Part shown: piece after piece, positions 16,672 to 25,373 of the stretch
Layout of the letters: each line of letters begins with the position of its first letter
Numbering within the stretch: position 1 is the stretch's first letter
DNA from: Rhodospirillaceae bacterium
GTDB lineage: Bacteria > Pseudomonadota > Alphaproteobacteria > MPNO01 > UBA2964
Direction: 5' to 3'
Length of the DNA: 27,982 bases
Assembly: GCA_018660305.1 (NCBI GenBank)
Contig: JABJKO010000224.1
Coordinates: 1 to 27,982, forward strand
Program-made: the position numbers and the translations under genes
Notes under the pieces: model-generated
Seen by the model: the letters and a program-made list of their open reading frames with translations, nothing else
Database searches by the model: none
What the model was told of the DNA's origin: nothing

Positions 16672-17763
16672 GTGAGCAAAGACATCAAGCGAATCGGTAT
16701 TTTAACAAGCGGCGGCGATTGCGCCGGTCTGAATGCCATCATCCGGGCCGTCGTACACCGCGCCATACATGGTTATGGATGGCAAGTCTTTGGAATTCAT
16801 GAAGGAACGCGCGGATTTATGGAAAATCCCGTCAAATGCGAGGAGCTCCACCTCGGGCTCTTTACCGGCAATATCCTGCGCATGGGCGGCACAATTCTGG
16901 GGACGACGAATGAGGGCGATCCGTTCGATTTCCCCATGCCGGACGGCACGAAAAAAGACCGTTCCGACGACATTATCCGGGGGTACCGGAGCCTGGATCT
17001 CGACGCGCTGATCGCGGTCGGCGGCGATGGCAGTCTCGCCATTCTGCGGCGCCTGGCGGAAAAGGGGGGCTTCAATATGGTGGGTATCCCCAAGACCATC
17101 GATAACGATGTCGCCTTTACCGAGAATTCCGTCGGATATGTGACGGCGGTAAACGTGGCCACCGAAGCGTTGGACCGCCTGCAGCCCACCGCCATGAGCC
17201 ACAGCCGTGTCATGGTGCTCGAAGTGATGGGCCGCGATGCCGGGCATATCGCCCTGAACGCCGGCATTGCCGGCGGGGCCGACGTGATTCTCATCCCGGA
17301 AATTCCTTATGCGTTGAAACACATCCAAAACAAGATCGAAGGCGTTCGTGCGGAACAGGGCCGCAATTTCGCGCTGGTTGTGGTTGCCGAAGGCGTCATG
17401 ACCGAATCGGGCGACCCGATTGTCGTTACGGATGATGACGAAAATCAGCGATTCGGTGGTATTGGCCATTATCTTGGCCGCCGCATTGCCGAAGAAACCG
17501 GTGCCCAGACCCGGGTCACGGTGCTTGGTCATACACAGCGTGGTGGCTCACCGACACCGCAGGACCGCTTTTATGCATCGGCCTTTGGTGTTCGCGCCGT
17601 GGACCTTGTGGCCGAAGGAAAATTCGACCGTATGGTGGCCTGGTCCAACCGCGATTGCATCGATGTTGCCCTGTCGGATGTGGTCTCGCATCCCCATCCC
17701 GTGGACCCGGCCGGTCCCGTGGTCCGTACTGCCCGCGGGCTCGGCATCTGTCTTGGTGACTGA
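16672..17763 (+). CDS. 6-phosphofructokinase with Gly/Lys mixed phosphoryl-donor signature
   Basis: This enzyme phosphorylates fructose 6-phosphate. The 363-residue form starts at GTG 16672, chosen because AAGGGGG (16661-16667) sits four bases upstream; an ATG at 16642 would add 10 residues. Motifs are GILTSGGDCAGLNAIIRA (about 9-26), AVGGDGSLAIL (GGDG 117-120), PKTIDNDV (Lys141), and MGRDAGHIALNAG. The position equal to E. coli Gly104 is Gly (ATP-type), while that equal to Gly124 is Lys, the residue otherwise seen in PPi enzymes. ATP-dependent enzymes with this Gly/Lys pair are known (trypanosomal PFK), so ATP is more likely, but the donor is not proven by sequence. Confidence 0.93.
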   Translation: MSKDIKRIGILTSGGDCAGLNAIIRAVVHRAIHGYGWQVFGIHEGTRGFMENPVKCEELHLGLFTGNILRMGGTILGTTNEGDPFDFPMPDGTKKDRSDDIIRGYRSLDLDALIAVGGDGSLAILRRLAEKGGFNMVGIPKTIDNDVAFTENSVGYVTAVNVATEALDRLQPTAMSHSRVMVLEVMGRDAGHIALNAGIAGGADVILIPEIPYALKHIQNKIEGVRAEQGRNFALVVVAEGVMTESGDPIVVTDDDENQRFGGIGHYLGRRIAEETGAQTRVTVLGHTQRGGSPTPQDRFYASAFGVRAVDLVAEGKFDRMVAWSNRDCIDVALSDVVSHPHPVDPAGPVVRTARGLGICLGD

Positions 17764-17790
17764 ATGCCGCACCCCGGGCAGGCAAAGTTT

Positions 17791-17819
17791 TTGCGAAATC
17801 CGTCGAAATGAGGTATGGT
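17791..17819 (+). promoter_or_regulatory. Sigma-70-like promoter of the second DUF465 gene
   Basis: TTGCGA (17791-17796) and TATGGT (17814-17819) are separated by 17 bases, the optimal spacing. The element lies between the pfk stop and the small gene, 36 bases before its start, so that gene need not be co-transcribed with pfk. Confidence 0.55.
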
Positions 17820-17855
17820 GGTTCGTGTCTTTTCTATGTCTATGAGGAGGTCGCT

Positions 17856-18023
17856 ATGACAGGTGTGGAGCAAGTCGACGTTTTGAAGTCTCGTCACGCA
17901 GAGCTCGAACAGATACTTGAAGATGAAACAGGCCGCCCACAACCCGATCAAAGCATTATCGCCGGACTCAAGAAAGAAAAACTCAGAATCAAAGATGAAT
18001 TGGCCCAACTGACAGTCCAGTAA
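17856..18023 (+). CDS. YdcH / DUF465 family small protein
   Basis: This 55-residue gene starts at ATG 17856, preceded by a very strong GAGGAGG site (17844-17850). The protein (beginning MTGVEQVDVLKSRHAELEQI and ending LKKEKLRIKDELAQLTVQ) has the same two-helix DUF465 pattern as the gene at 16362-16562, but is shorter at the N-terminus. Function is unknown in the family. It has its own promoter-like pair and is followed by two hairpins. Confidence 0.85.
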   Translation: MTGVEQVDVLKSRHAELEQILEDETGRPQPDQSIIAGLKKEKLRIKDELAQLTVQ

Positions 18024-18039
18024 GGGTTTCAGTTTCCAC

Positions 18040-18057
18040 CGGGCGGTAGACCGCCCG
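18040..18057. repeat. REP-like palindrome (single)
   Basis: CGGGCGG-TAGA-CCGCCCG is a perfect 7-bp hairpin 16 bases after the second DUF465 stop. Its right part, AGACCGCCCGCCTT, closely resembles the right part of the palindrome at 23865-23879 (AGACCGGCCCGCCTT). It is probably a member of the same dispersed family, and may also act as an RNA-stabilising or terminating stem. Confidence 0.5.
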
Positions 18058-18071
18058 CCTTCAAAAAATCC

Positions 18072-18096
18072 GTGCATCCCGCAATCGGGAGTGCAC
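18072..18096 (+). other. Strong hairpin before the acyl-CoA synthetase gene
   Basis: GTGCATCCCG (18072-18081) pairs with CGGGA-G-TGCAC (18086-18096) over 10 bp with one bulged G and a CAAT loop. No T-run follows. It could end the small DUF465 transcript or belong to the leader of the next gene. Confidence 0.4.
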
Positions 18097-18188
18097 AATG
18101 CAGCCTGTACCTGATGGGACGGGGTGTTTGCTGCTACTCTGCCTGTCTGGCGCCAATTGATTAATGAAGCCGATGCGCAGGGGAGCCC

Positions 18189-20096
18189 ATGACCGAAAAA
18201 TTTGATGCGATGATTCGCCGCTCGCTGGAGGATCCGGATGGATTCTGGGGTGAGGTCGCCAAGGGCATCGATTGGGACCGGGAATGGGACAGTGTTCTTG
18301 ATCGGTCGGATGCGCCGTTCTATCGCTGGTTTCGCGGCGGCATGCTCAACACCTGCCACAATGCGGTAGACCGCCATGTGGATGCCGGGCGGGGGGATCA
18401 GGATGCCATCATCTATGACAGCCCCATGACCGGGCGGGTGGAGCGCTTTACCTACGGCGAACTTCGCGATCTCGTCGCGCGGTTCGCCGGCGCGCTGGCC
18501 AATGAAGGCGTCACCAAGGGCGACCGTGTCATCATCTATATGCCCATGGTGCCCCAGGCGGTTATTGCCATGCTGGCCTGTGCCCGCATCGGTGCCGTTC
18601 ATTCCGTCGTCTTCGGCGGGTTTGCGGCGAATGAACTCGCGGTGCGCATAGATGACGCGAAGCCAAAGGTCATCGTCTCGGCTTCCTGTGGTCTCGAGCC
18701 GGGGCGTATAGTCGCCTACAAGCCGCTTCTCGACGGCGCCATAGATCTGGCCGCACACAAACCGCATCGGTGCATCATATTTCAGCGGGAGGAAGAACCG
18801 GCGCCGCTCTCCTCGAGCCGCGATCTGGACTGGAACGATGCGATGGCGGCGGCTGCGCCCCATGATTGTGTCTCCGTCGCCGCCACCGACCCGCTCTATA
18901 TCCTTTACACATCGGGTACGACGGGCGAGCCCAAGGGGGTGGTGCGCGACAATGGCGGGCATGCCGTCGCGCTGCGCTGGAGCATGGGGGCCATCTACGG
19001 GGTGGAGCCTGGTGATGTGTATTGGGCGGCGTCCGATATTGGCTGGGTCGTCGGACATTCCTATATCGTCTATGGACCGCTGCTGAACGGAAACACGACA
19101 ATTCTGTTCGAGGGAAAACCCGTGGGGACACCGGATGCGGGTGTTTTCTGGCGGGTCATTGCCGACCATAAGGTCAAGGTCATGTTCACCGCACCCACCG
19201 CTTTCCGGGCCATAAAGCGCGAGGACCCGGCCGCCAAGCTGATCGGCGATTACGACCTTTCCGCCTTCGAGACCCTTTTTCTGGCCGGCGAACGTTCCGA
19301 TCCCGACACCCTGACCTGGGCCGAAACCAATCTCGGCGTTCCGGTGATCGATCACTGGTGGCAGACCGAGACCGGGTGGTCCATATGTGCCAACTGCATG
19401 GGCATCGAAAAGCTGCCGGTCAAGCATGGCTCGCCCACCAGACCGGTGCCGGGTTGGGATATTCATGTTCTGGATGAGGCCGGAAAGGCTGTCGCGCCAG
19501 GCAATATCGGTGCGCTGGTCGCCAAGCTGCCCTTGCCGCCCGGGACATTGCCGACCCTGTGGAATGCCGATGACCGGTTCAAGGAGGCCTATCTCGATGA
19601 GTTCCCGGGCTACTACAAGACCGCCGATGCCGGTTATGTGGACGAGGACGGCTATGTGTTCGTCATGGCGCGAACCGATGACATCATCAATACGGCCGGG
19701 CATCGATTGTCGACCGGCGCCATGGAGGAGGTTTTGGCCTCGCACCCCGATGTGGCGGAATGCGCCGTTATCGGTGTCGCCGATGATCTAAAGGGTCAGG
19801 TCCCGCTGGGCTTTCTGGTTCTTAATGCCGGCATAAACCGGGCCCATGAGGGGATTGTTGGTGAGGTAGTCCAGCTGGTCCGCGACCAGATTGGGCCGGT
19901 CGCCTCGTTCAAAACCGCGACCGTCGTGGCGCGACTGCCAAAGACCCGCTCCGGCAAGATATTGCGCGGGACCATGCAGAAAATCGCCGATGGGGAAACG
20001 TACAAAATGCCCGCCACCATCGACGATCCCGTTATTCTGACGGAGATTACCGATGCGCTCCGCGCGACCGGTTATGCCAAGGAAGGCTCAGCCTAG
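18189..20096 (+). CDS. prpE: Propionyl-CoA synthetase-like acyl-CoA ligase
   Basis: This AMP-forming ligase activates a short-chain acid, most likely propionate, with ATP and CoA. The 635-residue protein has the Acs N-terminal domain followed by the adenylate motif YTSGTTGEPKGVVRDNGGH (about 240-258). The VRDNGGH continuation is typical of PrpE/ACSS3 rather than acetyl-CoA synthetase. Other sequences are IDHWWQTETGWSI, YYKTADAGYVDEDGY and ARTDDIINTAGHRLSTG. The catalytic lysine in KTRSGKILRG (Lys590), target of acetylation control in this family, is present. AGGGGAG precedes the ATG. No other propionate genes are nearby, so the substrate rests on motifs only; acetate or related acids remain possible. 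Confidence 0.88.
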   Translation: MTEKFDAMIRRSLEDPDGFWGEVAKGIDWDREWDSVLDRSDAPFYRWFRGGMLNTCHNAVDRHVDAGRGDQDAIIYDSPMTGRVERFTYGELRDLVARFAGALANEGVTKGDRVIIYMPMVPQAVIAMLACARIGAVHSVVFGGFAANELAVRIDDAKPKVIVSASCGLEPGRIVAYKPLLDGAIDLAAHKPHRCIIFQREEEPAPLSSSRDLDWNDAMAAAAPHDCVSVAATDPLYILYTSGTTGEPKGVVRDNGGHAVALRWSMGAIYGVEPGDVYWAASDIGWVVGHSYIVYGPLLNGNTTILFEGKPVGTPDAGVFWRVIADHKVKVMFTAPTAFRAIKREDPAAKLIGDYDLSAFETLFLAGERSDPDTLTWAETNLGVPVIDHWWQTETGWSICANCMGIEKLPVKHGSPTRPVPGWDIHVLDEAGKAVAPGNIGALVAKLPLPPGTLPTLWNADDRFKEAYLDEFPGYYKTADAGYVDEDGYVFVMARTDDIINTAGHRLSTGAMEEVLASHPDVAECAVIGVADDLKGQVPLGFLVLNAGINRAHEGIVGEVVQLVRDQIGPVASFKTATVVARLPKTRSGKILRGTMQKIADGETYKMPATIDDPVILTEITDALRATGYAKEGSA

Positions 20097-20097
20097 A

Positions 20098-20436
20098 TCA
20101 GACCGTGATGGAGGCTGGCTGGGGCGTTTCCGGGTCATAGGTCTTAACGCCTTTCTCGTAGGCATTGGACGCGGTTTTGTTTGCCGCTTGGGGTGTTGAT
20201 GGCCATAGCTGCCCGATCTGCTGCGCGAGATAGGTCGCCTGGGCTGGCCCGCCCTGCAATAGGATCGCTTCGCTTCGGAAAAACAGCGCATCCCGCTGGG
20301 TCGCCAGGGCCCGGCCGGTCGCCGCCTCCGGCTGTAGAACCGCACCTTGCCCTCCCTGCCCACCACGCGCCGACCGGCCTCCTTTGAAGGCGGTTTGGGC
20401 CAGTTGGGCAGGTTCTATGTAGGGGGCAGCTATCAC
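20098..20436 (-). CDS. Hypothetical protein
   Basis: A 112-residue reading frame starts at GTG 20436 and ends one base from the converging prpE stop. The N-terminus (MIAAPYIEPAQLAQ) is not a signal peptide; the middle is Gly/Gln/Ala-rich (GGRSARGGQGGQG), and the C-terminal half contains an ALFFRSEAILLQGG-like segment and NKTASNAYEKGVKTYD. No family is recognised. It fills the space exactly between prpE and an AT-rich gap, and has no competing gene, which favours it being real. The upstream sequence has only a weak GGGA as ribosome site. Confidence 0.5.
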   Translation of the reverse strand: MIAAPYIEPAQLAQTAFKGGRSARGGQGGQGAVLQPEAATGRALATQRDALFFRSEAILLQGGPAQATYLAQQIGQLWPSTPQAANKTASNAYEKGVKTYDPETPQPASITV

Positions 20437-20700
20437 GTCAAATTCCCATAATATTAAATAATATATCTATTAATTAGATATTAATGTCAATAAAATTTTA
20501 TATAATTACTATATGTATTTTATAGTTAACAGTAATTAACCAAAAAAATGGAAAGTATATTAACTGTATTATATTTTTCACACCATATATATTAGGGGGG
20601 AATTCCATTACTATCTAATCGACTTCCATTCTGTTGGATTTTAACAAAATTGAAACTTCTAACGTCCAGATTCGCAATGTCGAAGGGTCCGACCTATCGG
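20437..20700. other. Very AT-rich intergenic region
   Basis: No gene is visible. From 20440 to about 20600 the sequence is almost all A and T, including many TATTAA and AATTAAC elements, in strong contrast with the flanking GC-rich genes. GTTAACAG at 20525-20532 also occurs in front of the PEP-CTERM gene (1325-1332). It probably holds the promoters for the divergent hypothetical gene and the PAS-GGDEF-EAL gene. Confidence 0.5.
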
Positions 20701-20709
20701 CACCAGTCG

Positions 20710-20730
20710 CAGTTCCCATGTAGGGAACTG
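20710..20730 (+). promoter_or_regulatory. Hairpin directly upstream of the PAS-GGDEF-EAL start
   Basis: CAGTTCCC (20710-20717) and GGGAACTG (20723-20730) form a perfect 8-bp stem with a 5-base loop. It ends just before the AGGA (20739-20742) that probably serves as ribosome site, so it could affect translation. Confidence 0.45.
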
Positions 20731-20741
20731 GTATTTGCAGG

Positions 20742-22472
20742 ATGCAAATGATGAGCGATGCGGTTTTACAGCTTGCGCGCCTTCGAGCGGCCTTAGCGGC
20801 CGCCGGAGATATCGTCTATGACTGGGATCTGGTCACCGATGAAATTTCATGGCTCGACGGGACCCCGCCACCCCTTATTCTTTTTGGCGATCAGACCGAA
20901 GGAAACGCGCAGCGTTTTCACGACAGGATCCATCCTGAAGATCTGAAACCGCGTCTTGATGCTCTTGCCGCTCTCGGTGATACGCAGGGTGTCTTCGAAT
21001 GTGAATTCCGGCTCAGGGATTCCGATGGTGAACATCACTGGTATCATGACCGGGGTACGGCGGAACTGGATGCCAATGGTCGTCCACTTTGCATTCGCGG
21101 TAGCATCCGGCGCATCAGCCGACAGCAGGTCGCCAGCGAACGCGTTCAGTATCTGGCGAGCTATGACGAGCTGACCGGTCATTTCAACAAGAACCGTCTG
21201 CGCGAATCGTTGGAACATACGCTTTACTTCAGCGATCGTTACAAGGTCGTCGGCGCCTTCCTGGTCGTCGGGATCGACAATATCAATGTGGTCAACCAGG
21301 CGTTCGGTTATGAAGTCGCCGATGCGGTGATCGTTTCCATCGGCCATCGTCTGGATCAATGCCTGCGATCGTGTGATTCAATCGGCCGGATTGGTGGCGA
21401 CTGTTTTGGCGTGGTGTTGAGCAATTGCCCGGCCGGTGAAGTGTCCGTCGCGGCCGAGAAAATTCTCGAAACCGCCCGGAACACCGAAATAGAGACGCCG
21501 GCCGGCCCCATTCATGTCACGGTTTCCGTTGGCGCGGTTGTTTTCCCCGATGTGGCGAAGACCGCAACGGACGCCATGACCAAAGCGGATATCGCGTTAC
21601 AAAACGCGAAACGTTCCGGCCGCAACAATTGGTCGCTCTATCGCTACACACAGGAGCAGCGCGACATTCATCAGAAAAACATGGTGATCGCGGAGCAGGT
21701 TAAATGCGCCCTGCGTGACGACCGTTTGAAGCTGTCCTACCAGCCCATCGTCGATTGCGAAACCCATGAGCCGGTCCTCCATGAATGCCTGCTCCGTATG
21801 ATTCAGCCCGATGGCGAAGTGGTGCCGGCCGGGCTGTTCATGCCGGTCGTCGAGGAACTGGGCTTGATCCGTCAGATCGATCGCCGGGTCCTGGAACTCT
21901 CGGTCAACGTTATGCTGGAGCATCCCGAGGCGCGGCTAGCCATCAATGTTTCCGGGCTCACCTCGACAGATCAGTCATGGCTGCGTCATGTGGTCGGGCT
22001 TTTGCGAGGCCAGCCCACCGTGGCCGAGCGGCTGGTGGTGGAGATTACCGAAACGGCCAGCCTCGAGGATGTCGAGGAATGCGCGCGGTTTGTGTCCACC
22101 CTGCGTGATCTTGGCTGCCGCGTGGCGTTGGATGATTTCGGCGCCGGATACACCTCTTTCCGTCACCTGAAAATTCTGGCGGTGGATATGGTGAAAATCG
22201 ACGGGTCGTTTATTCGCGATCTGCCGGAAAATCCCGCCAACATGATCTTTATCCGGTCTCTCCTGGATCTTGCCCGCAATTTCGGTCTCGATACGGTAGC
22301 CGAATGCGTCGAGACCATGGATCAGGCAAAGATGCTGCGCGCCGAAGGCGTCGGCTTCCTGCAGGGCTGGGCATTCGGCAAGCCCCAGTTCGAGCCCCCC
22401 TGGCCGAGCACGGCGGACGAAGATGTGTCGCAGTCAGTGCCAGTGACCAAGATCAGATCCGCTGCAAGCTAA
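20742..22472 (+). CDS. PAS-GGDEF-EAL protein; likely c-di-GMP phosphodiesterase with degenerate cyclase domain
   Basis: The 576-residue protein (first of three close ATGs; 20748 or 20751 fit the AGGA ribosome site better) should act on cyclic di-GMP. Residues about 15-128 form a PAS domain with WYHDRG and a PAC-like end. A GGDEF domain follows (about 135-300), but its signature is GGDCF (218-222), and the metal/substrate region reads GIDNINVVNQAFGY, so cyclase activity is unlikely. The I-site RSCD (209-212) is kept five residues upstream. The EAL domain (about 315-555) looks active: ECLLR in place of EALLR keeps the Glu, and AINVSG, VEITETA, LDDFGAGYTS, VKIDGSF, AECVET and LQGWAFGKP are all present. 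No membrane segments are seen. Confidence 0.92.
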   Translation: MQMMSDAVLQLARLRAALAAAGDIVYDWDLVTDEISWLDGTPPPLILFGDQTEGNAQRFHDRIHPEDLKPRLDALAALGDTQGVFECEFRLRDSDGEHHWYHDRGTAELDANGRPLCIRGSIRRISRQQVASERVQYLASYDELTGHFNKNRLRESLEHTLYFSDRYKVVGAFLVVGIDNINVVNQAFGYEVADAVIVSIGHRLDQCLRSCDSIGRIGGDCFGVVLSNCPAGEVSVAAEKILETARNTEIETPAGPIHVTVSVGAVVFPDVAKTATDAMTKADIALQNAKRSGRNNWSLYRYTQEQRDIHQKNMVIAEQVKCALRDDRLKLSYQPIVDCETHEPVLHECLLRMIQPDGEVVPAGLFMPVVEELGLIRQIDRRVLELSVNVMLEHPEARLAINVSGLTSTDQSWLRHVVGLLRGQPTVAERLVVEITETASLEDVEECARFVSTLRDLGCRVALDDFGAGYTSFRHLKILAVDMVKIDGSFIRDLPENPANMIFIRSLLDLARNFGLDTVAECVETMDQAKMLRAEGVGFLQGWAFGKPQFEPPWPSTADEDVSQSVPVTKIRSAAS

Positions 22473-22535
22473 AGAATTTCCCGAGAGGCTTTCTCCCACC
22501 GCGAAGAGCGCTCTGCGCTTGGCGTGACCCACCGC

Positions 22536-23792
<1,257 letters not shown>

Positions 23793-23794
23793 GC

Positions 23795-23874
23795 GGGCGG
23801 GTCTTAGACCCGCCCCTACAATCCATGATCTTGCAATCCGTGACCTTGCGTAGGGGCCGGTCTCAGACCGGCCC
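23795..23874. repeat. Doublet of REP-like palindromes after the thiolase gene
   Basis: Two perfect palindromes are spaced 38 bases apart. The first has arms GGGCGGGTCT (23795-23804) and AGACCCGCCC (23806-23815); the second has arms GGGCCGGTCT (23854-23863) and AGACCGGCCC (23865-23874). Each has one central base. The inner flanks are themselves inverted: CCCCTAC after the first, GTAGGGG before the second. This head-to-head arrangement is that of a BIME-type pair. It lies between converging thiolase and glutathione S-transferase genes and could also stop transcription from both sides. Confidence 0.7.
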
Positions 23875-23886
23875 GCCTTTCCGTCT

Positions 23887-24492
23887 TTAGCGCGGCGCGG
23901 TGGCTTGCATGGAGGGGCGTTTTGCGAATGCGTCATGCCATTGGGAGATCTTGGGCCAGCGGGACTCCCTGTCTTCGAGCAGGTCGCTGACACGGAATGC
24001 TGCCCAGCCGAGAGCGCATCCCAGCGCGATATGGCCCAGCGTCACCGGACCATCGAGGAGGTCGGCATGGTCCTCGATCCAGCTCATGGTGCGGGTGAAT
24101 TTTCCTTCGTTGCGCTCTTCGAACGCTTCTGAATTTTCGTCATCCGGCCGGTTGCGTTCGCGAAAGACGCTGATGGCGGCTTCCCCCATGCCATCGGCCA
24201 GCCCTTCCAGATTGAGGGTGTTCCAGCGCGCCGCACCCTCGGCGGGGATGAGTGTCGGGCCATCATGAAGACTGTCGAGATAGGCGCAGATCACCGGTGA
24301 ATCGGCCAGCGTTGTCCCATCGTCGCAGATCAGGGCCGGGATTTTGCCCAGCGGATTGTCATTCACAAGATCGCTGACGGCGGCTCGGTGATCGGTCTCT
24401 ATCCGTTCGATTTGGTCATCAAGTCCTGTTTCAAGGGCAGTGACGGTGACCTTGCGAACGAAAGGCGAGCCCGCCGCCCAACGGAGCTTCAT
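23887..24492 (-). CDS. Glutathione S-transferase family protein
   Basis: The 201-residue protein has a thioredoxin-like N-terminal domain with SPFVRKVTVTALE and the glutathione-binding stretch NPLGKIPALICDDG followed by LADSPVICAYLD (about 47-73, with the cis-Pro and the Ser of the DSP/ESP motif). An all-helical C-terminal domain has GHIALGCALGWAAFR. Substrate is not predictable. It follows gloB on the same strand with a 15-base gap, so the two glutathione-linked genes probably form an operon for detoxification. Confidence 0.9.
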   Translation of the reverse strand: MKLRWAAGSPFVRKVTVTALETGLDDQIERIETDHRAAVSDLVNDNPLGKIPALICDDGTTLADSPVICAYLDSLHDGPTLIPAEGAARWNTLNLEGLADGMGEAAISVFRERNRPDDENSEAFEERNEGKFTRTMSWIEDHADLLDGPVTLGHIALGCALGWAAFRVSDLLEDRESRWPKISQWHDAFAKRPSMQATAPR

Positions 24493-24507
24493 AACGGTCT
24501 CCTCCGA

Positions 24508-25278
24508 TCAGAAATTGTCTTTGCGCAGGCGTACTTCGGCGAAGACGGCAACCGGGTCATCGGCCGAAAGTCCAACCGCTTCGCTCACCGCGGTGACATC
24601 GGCCCGCAGGAAGGGATTGGTCGCTTTTTCGAGGCCCAACAAAGAGGGAACGGTCCGTTTGTCTTCCGCCCGGAGTGCGTCGATCTTACTCGCATAATCC
24701 AGCAATTCCTGATTGCCGCTTTCGATGGTGATGGCGAATTTGGCGTTGGACTGAGTGTATTCGTGGGCGCAATAGACCATGGTGTCGTCCGGCAGGGCGC
24801 GGAGCTTGCTCAGGGAAGTCCACATCTGGTCGGGGGTGCCTTCGAAAGTCCGCCCGCATCCCAGGGCAAACAGTGTATCGCCGCAGAACAGCGCCTTGCT
24901 TTCGTCGAACCAGTAGGCGATATGGCCCCGCGTATGACCCGGCGTGTCGTAGACCGTGGCCTTGGCGTCGCCCAGCATGAAAGTATCGCCATCCGCCACA
25001 TCCACATCGATTCCGGCGATGCGGTCATGGTCCGCTAACGGGCCGGTAACCACACAGCCGTACTTTTCCTTGAGCTCGAGATTGCCGCCGGTGTGATCGT
25101 TATGGTGATGGGTGTTGATGATGTCGGTTAGTTGCCATCCCAGGCGGTCCAGCGCGTCGATGACGGGCTGGGCGTCCGATGGATCGACGACGCCGACTTT
25201 GCCCTGACCCGATTCGCGCAGCAAATAGACATAATTGTCGCTTCGTGTGGGGATTTGTTCAATTTCGAGTGTCGACAT
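24508..25278 (-). CDS. gloB: Hydroxyacylglutathione hydrolase (glyoxalase II)
   Basis: This enzyme hydrolyses S-D-lactoylglutathione to D-lactate and glutathione, the last step of methylglyoxal removal. The 256-residue form from ATG 25278 has GGAGG upstream; a TTG/CTG-type extension is not needed. It carries the metallo-beta-lactamase motif THHHNDHTGG (about 56-65), DTPGHTRGHI, FCGDTLFALGCGR and YCAHEYTQSNAKFA. The GloB C-terminal domain is present, with the TNPFLRAD sequence near the end. It precedes the glutathione S-transferase gene and diverges from the methyltransferase-like gene. Confidence 0.95.
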   Translation of the reverse strand: MSTLEIEQIPTRSDNYVYLLRESGQGKVGVVDPSDAQPVIDALDRLGWQLTDIINTHHHNDHTGGNLELKEKYGCVVTGPLADHDRIAGIDVDVADGDTFMLGDAKATVYDTPGHTRGHIAYWFDESKALFCGDTLFALGCGRTFEGTPDQMWTSLSKLRALPDDTMVYCAHEYTQSNAKFAITIESGNQELLDYASKIDALRAEDKRTVPSLLGLEKATNPFLRADVTAVSEAVGLSADDPVAVFAEVRLRKDNF

Positions 25279-25373
25279 GGGATATTTCCTCCGCGGGGGT
25301 CTGCTTAATGTGTCAGGAACGTACCAAAGCAACGCGGCAGCGCCAACCGTGGGAACTCTGTTAAAGTAGGATC

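Noticed and set aside
17571..19745. A 724-codon open frame on the minus strand across pfk, the DUF465 gene and prpE
   Set aside because: It runs antisense through three well-supported genes and a gap with hairpins, has no family motifs, and is the usual result of GC-rich codon bias.
20601..20741. A possible GEMM-type c-di-GMP riboswitch before the GGDEF-EAL gene
   Set aside because: The conserved GEMM core and tetraloop-receptor pattern are not seen; only a simple 8-bp hairpin is present.
23795..23874. A CRISPR array
   Set aside because: Only two palindromic units of differing sequence with one spacer, and no cas genes; the palindromic REP-like form fits better.
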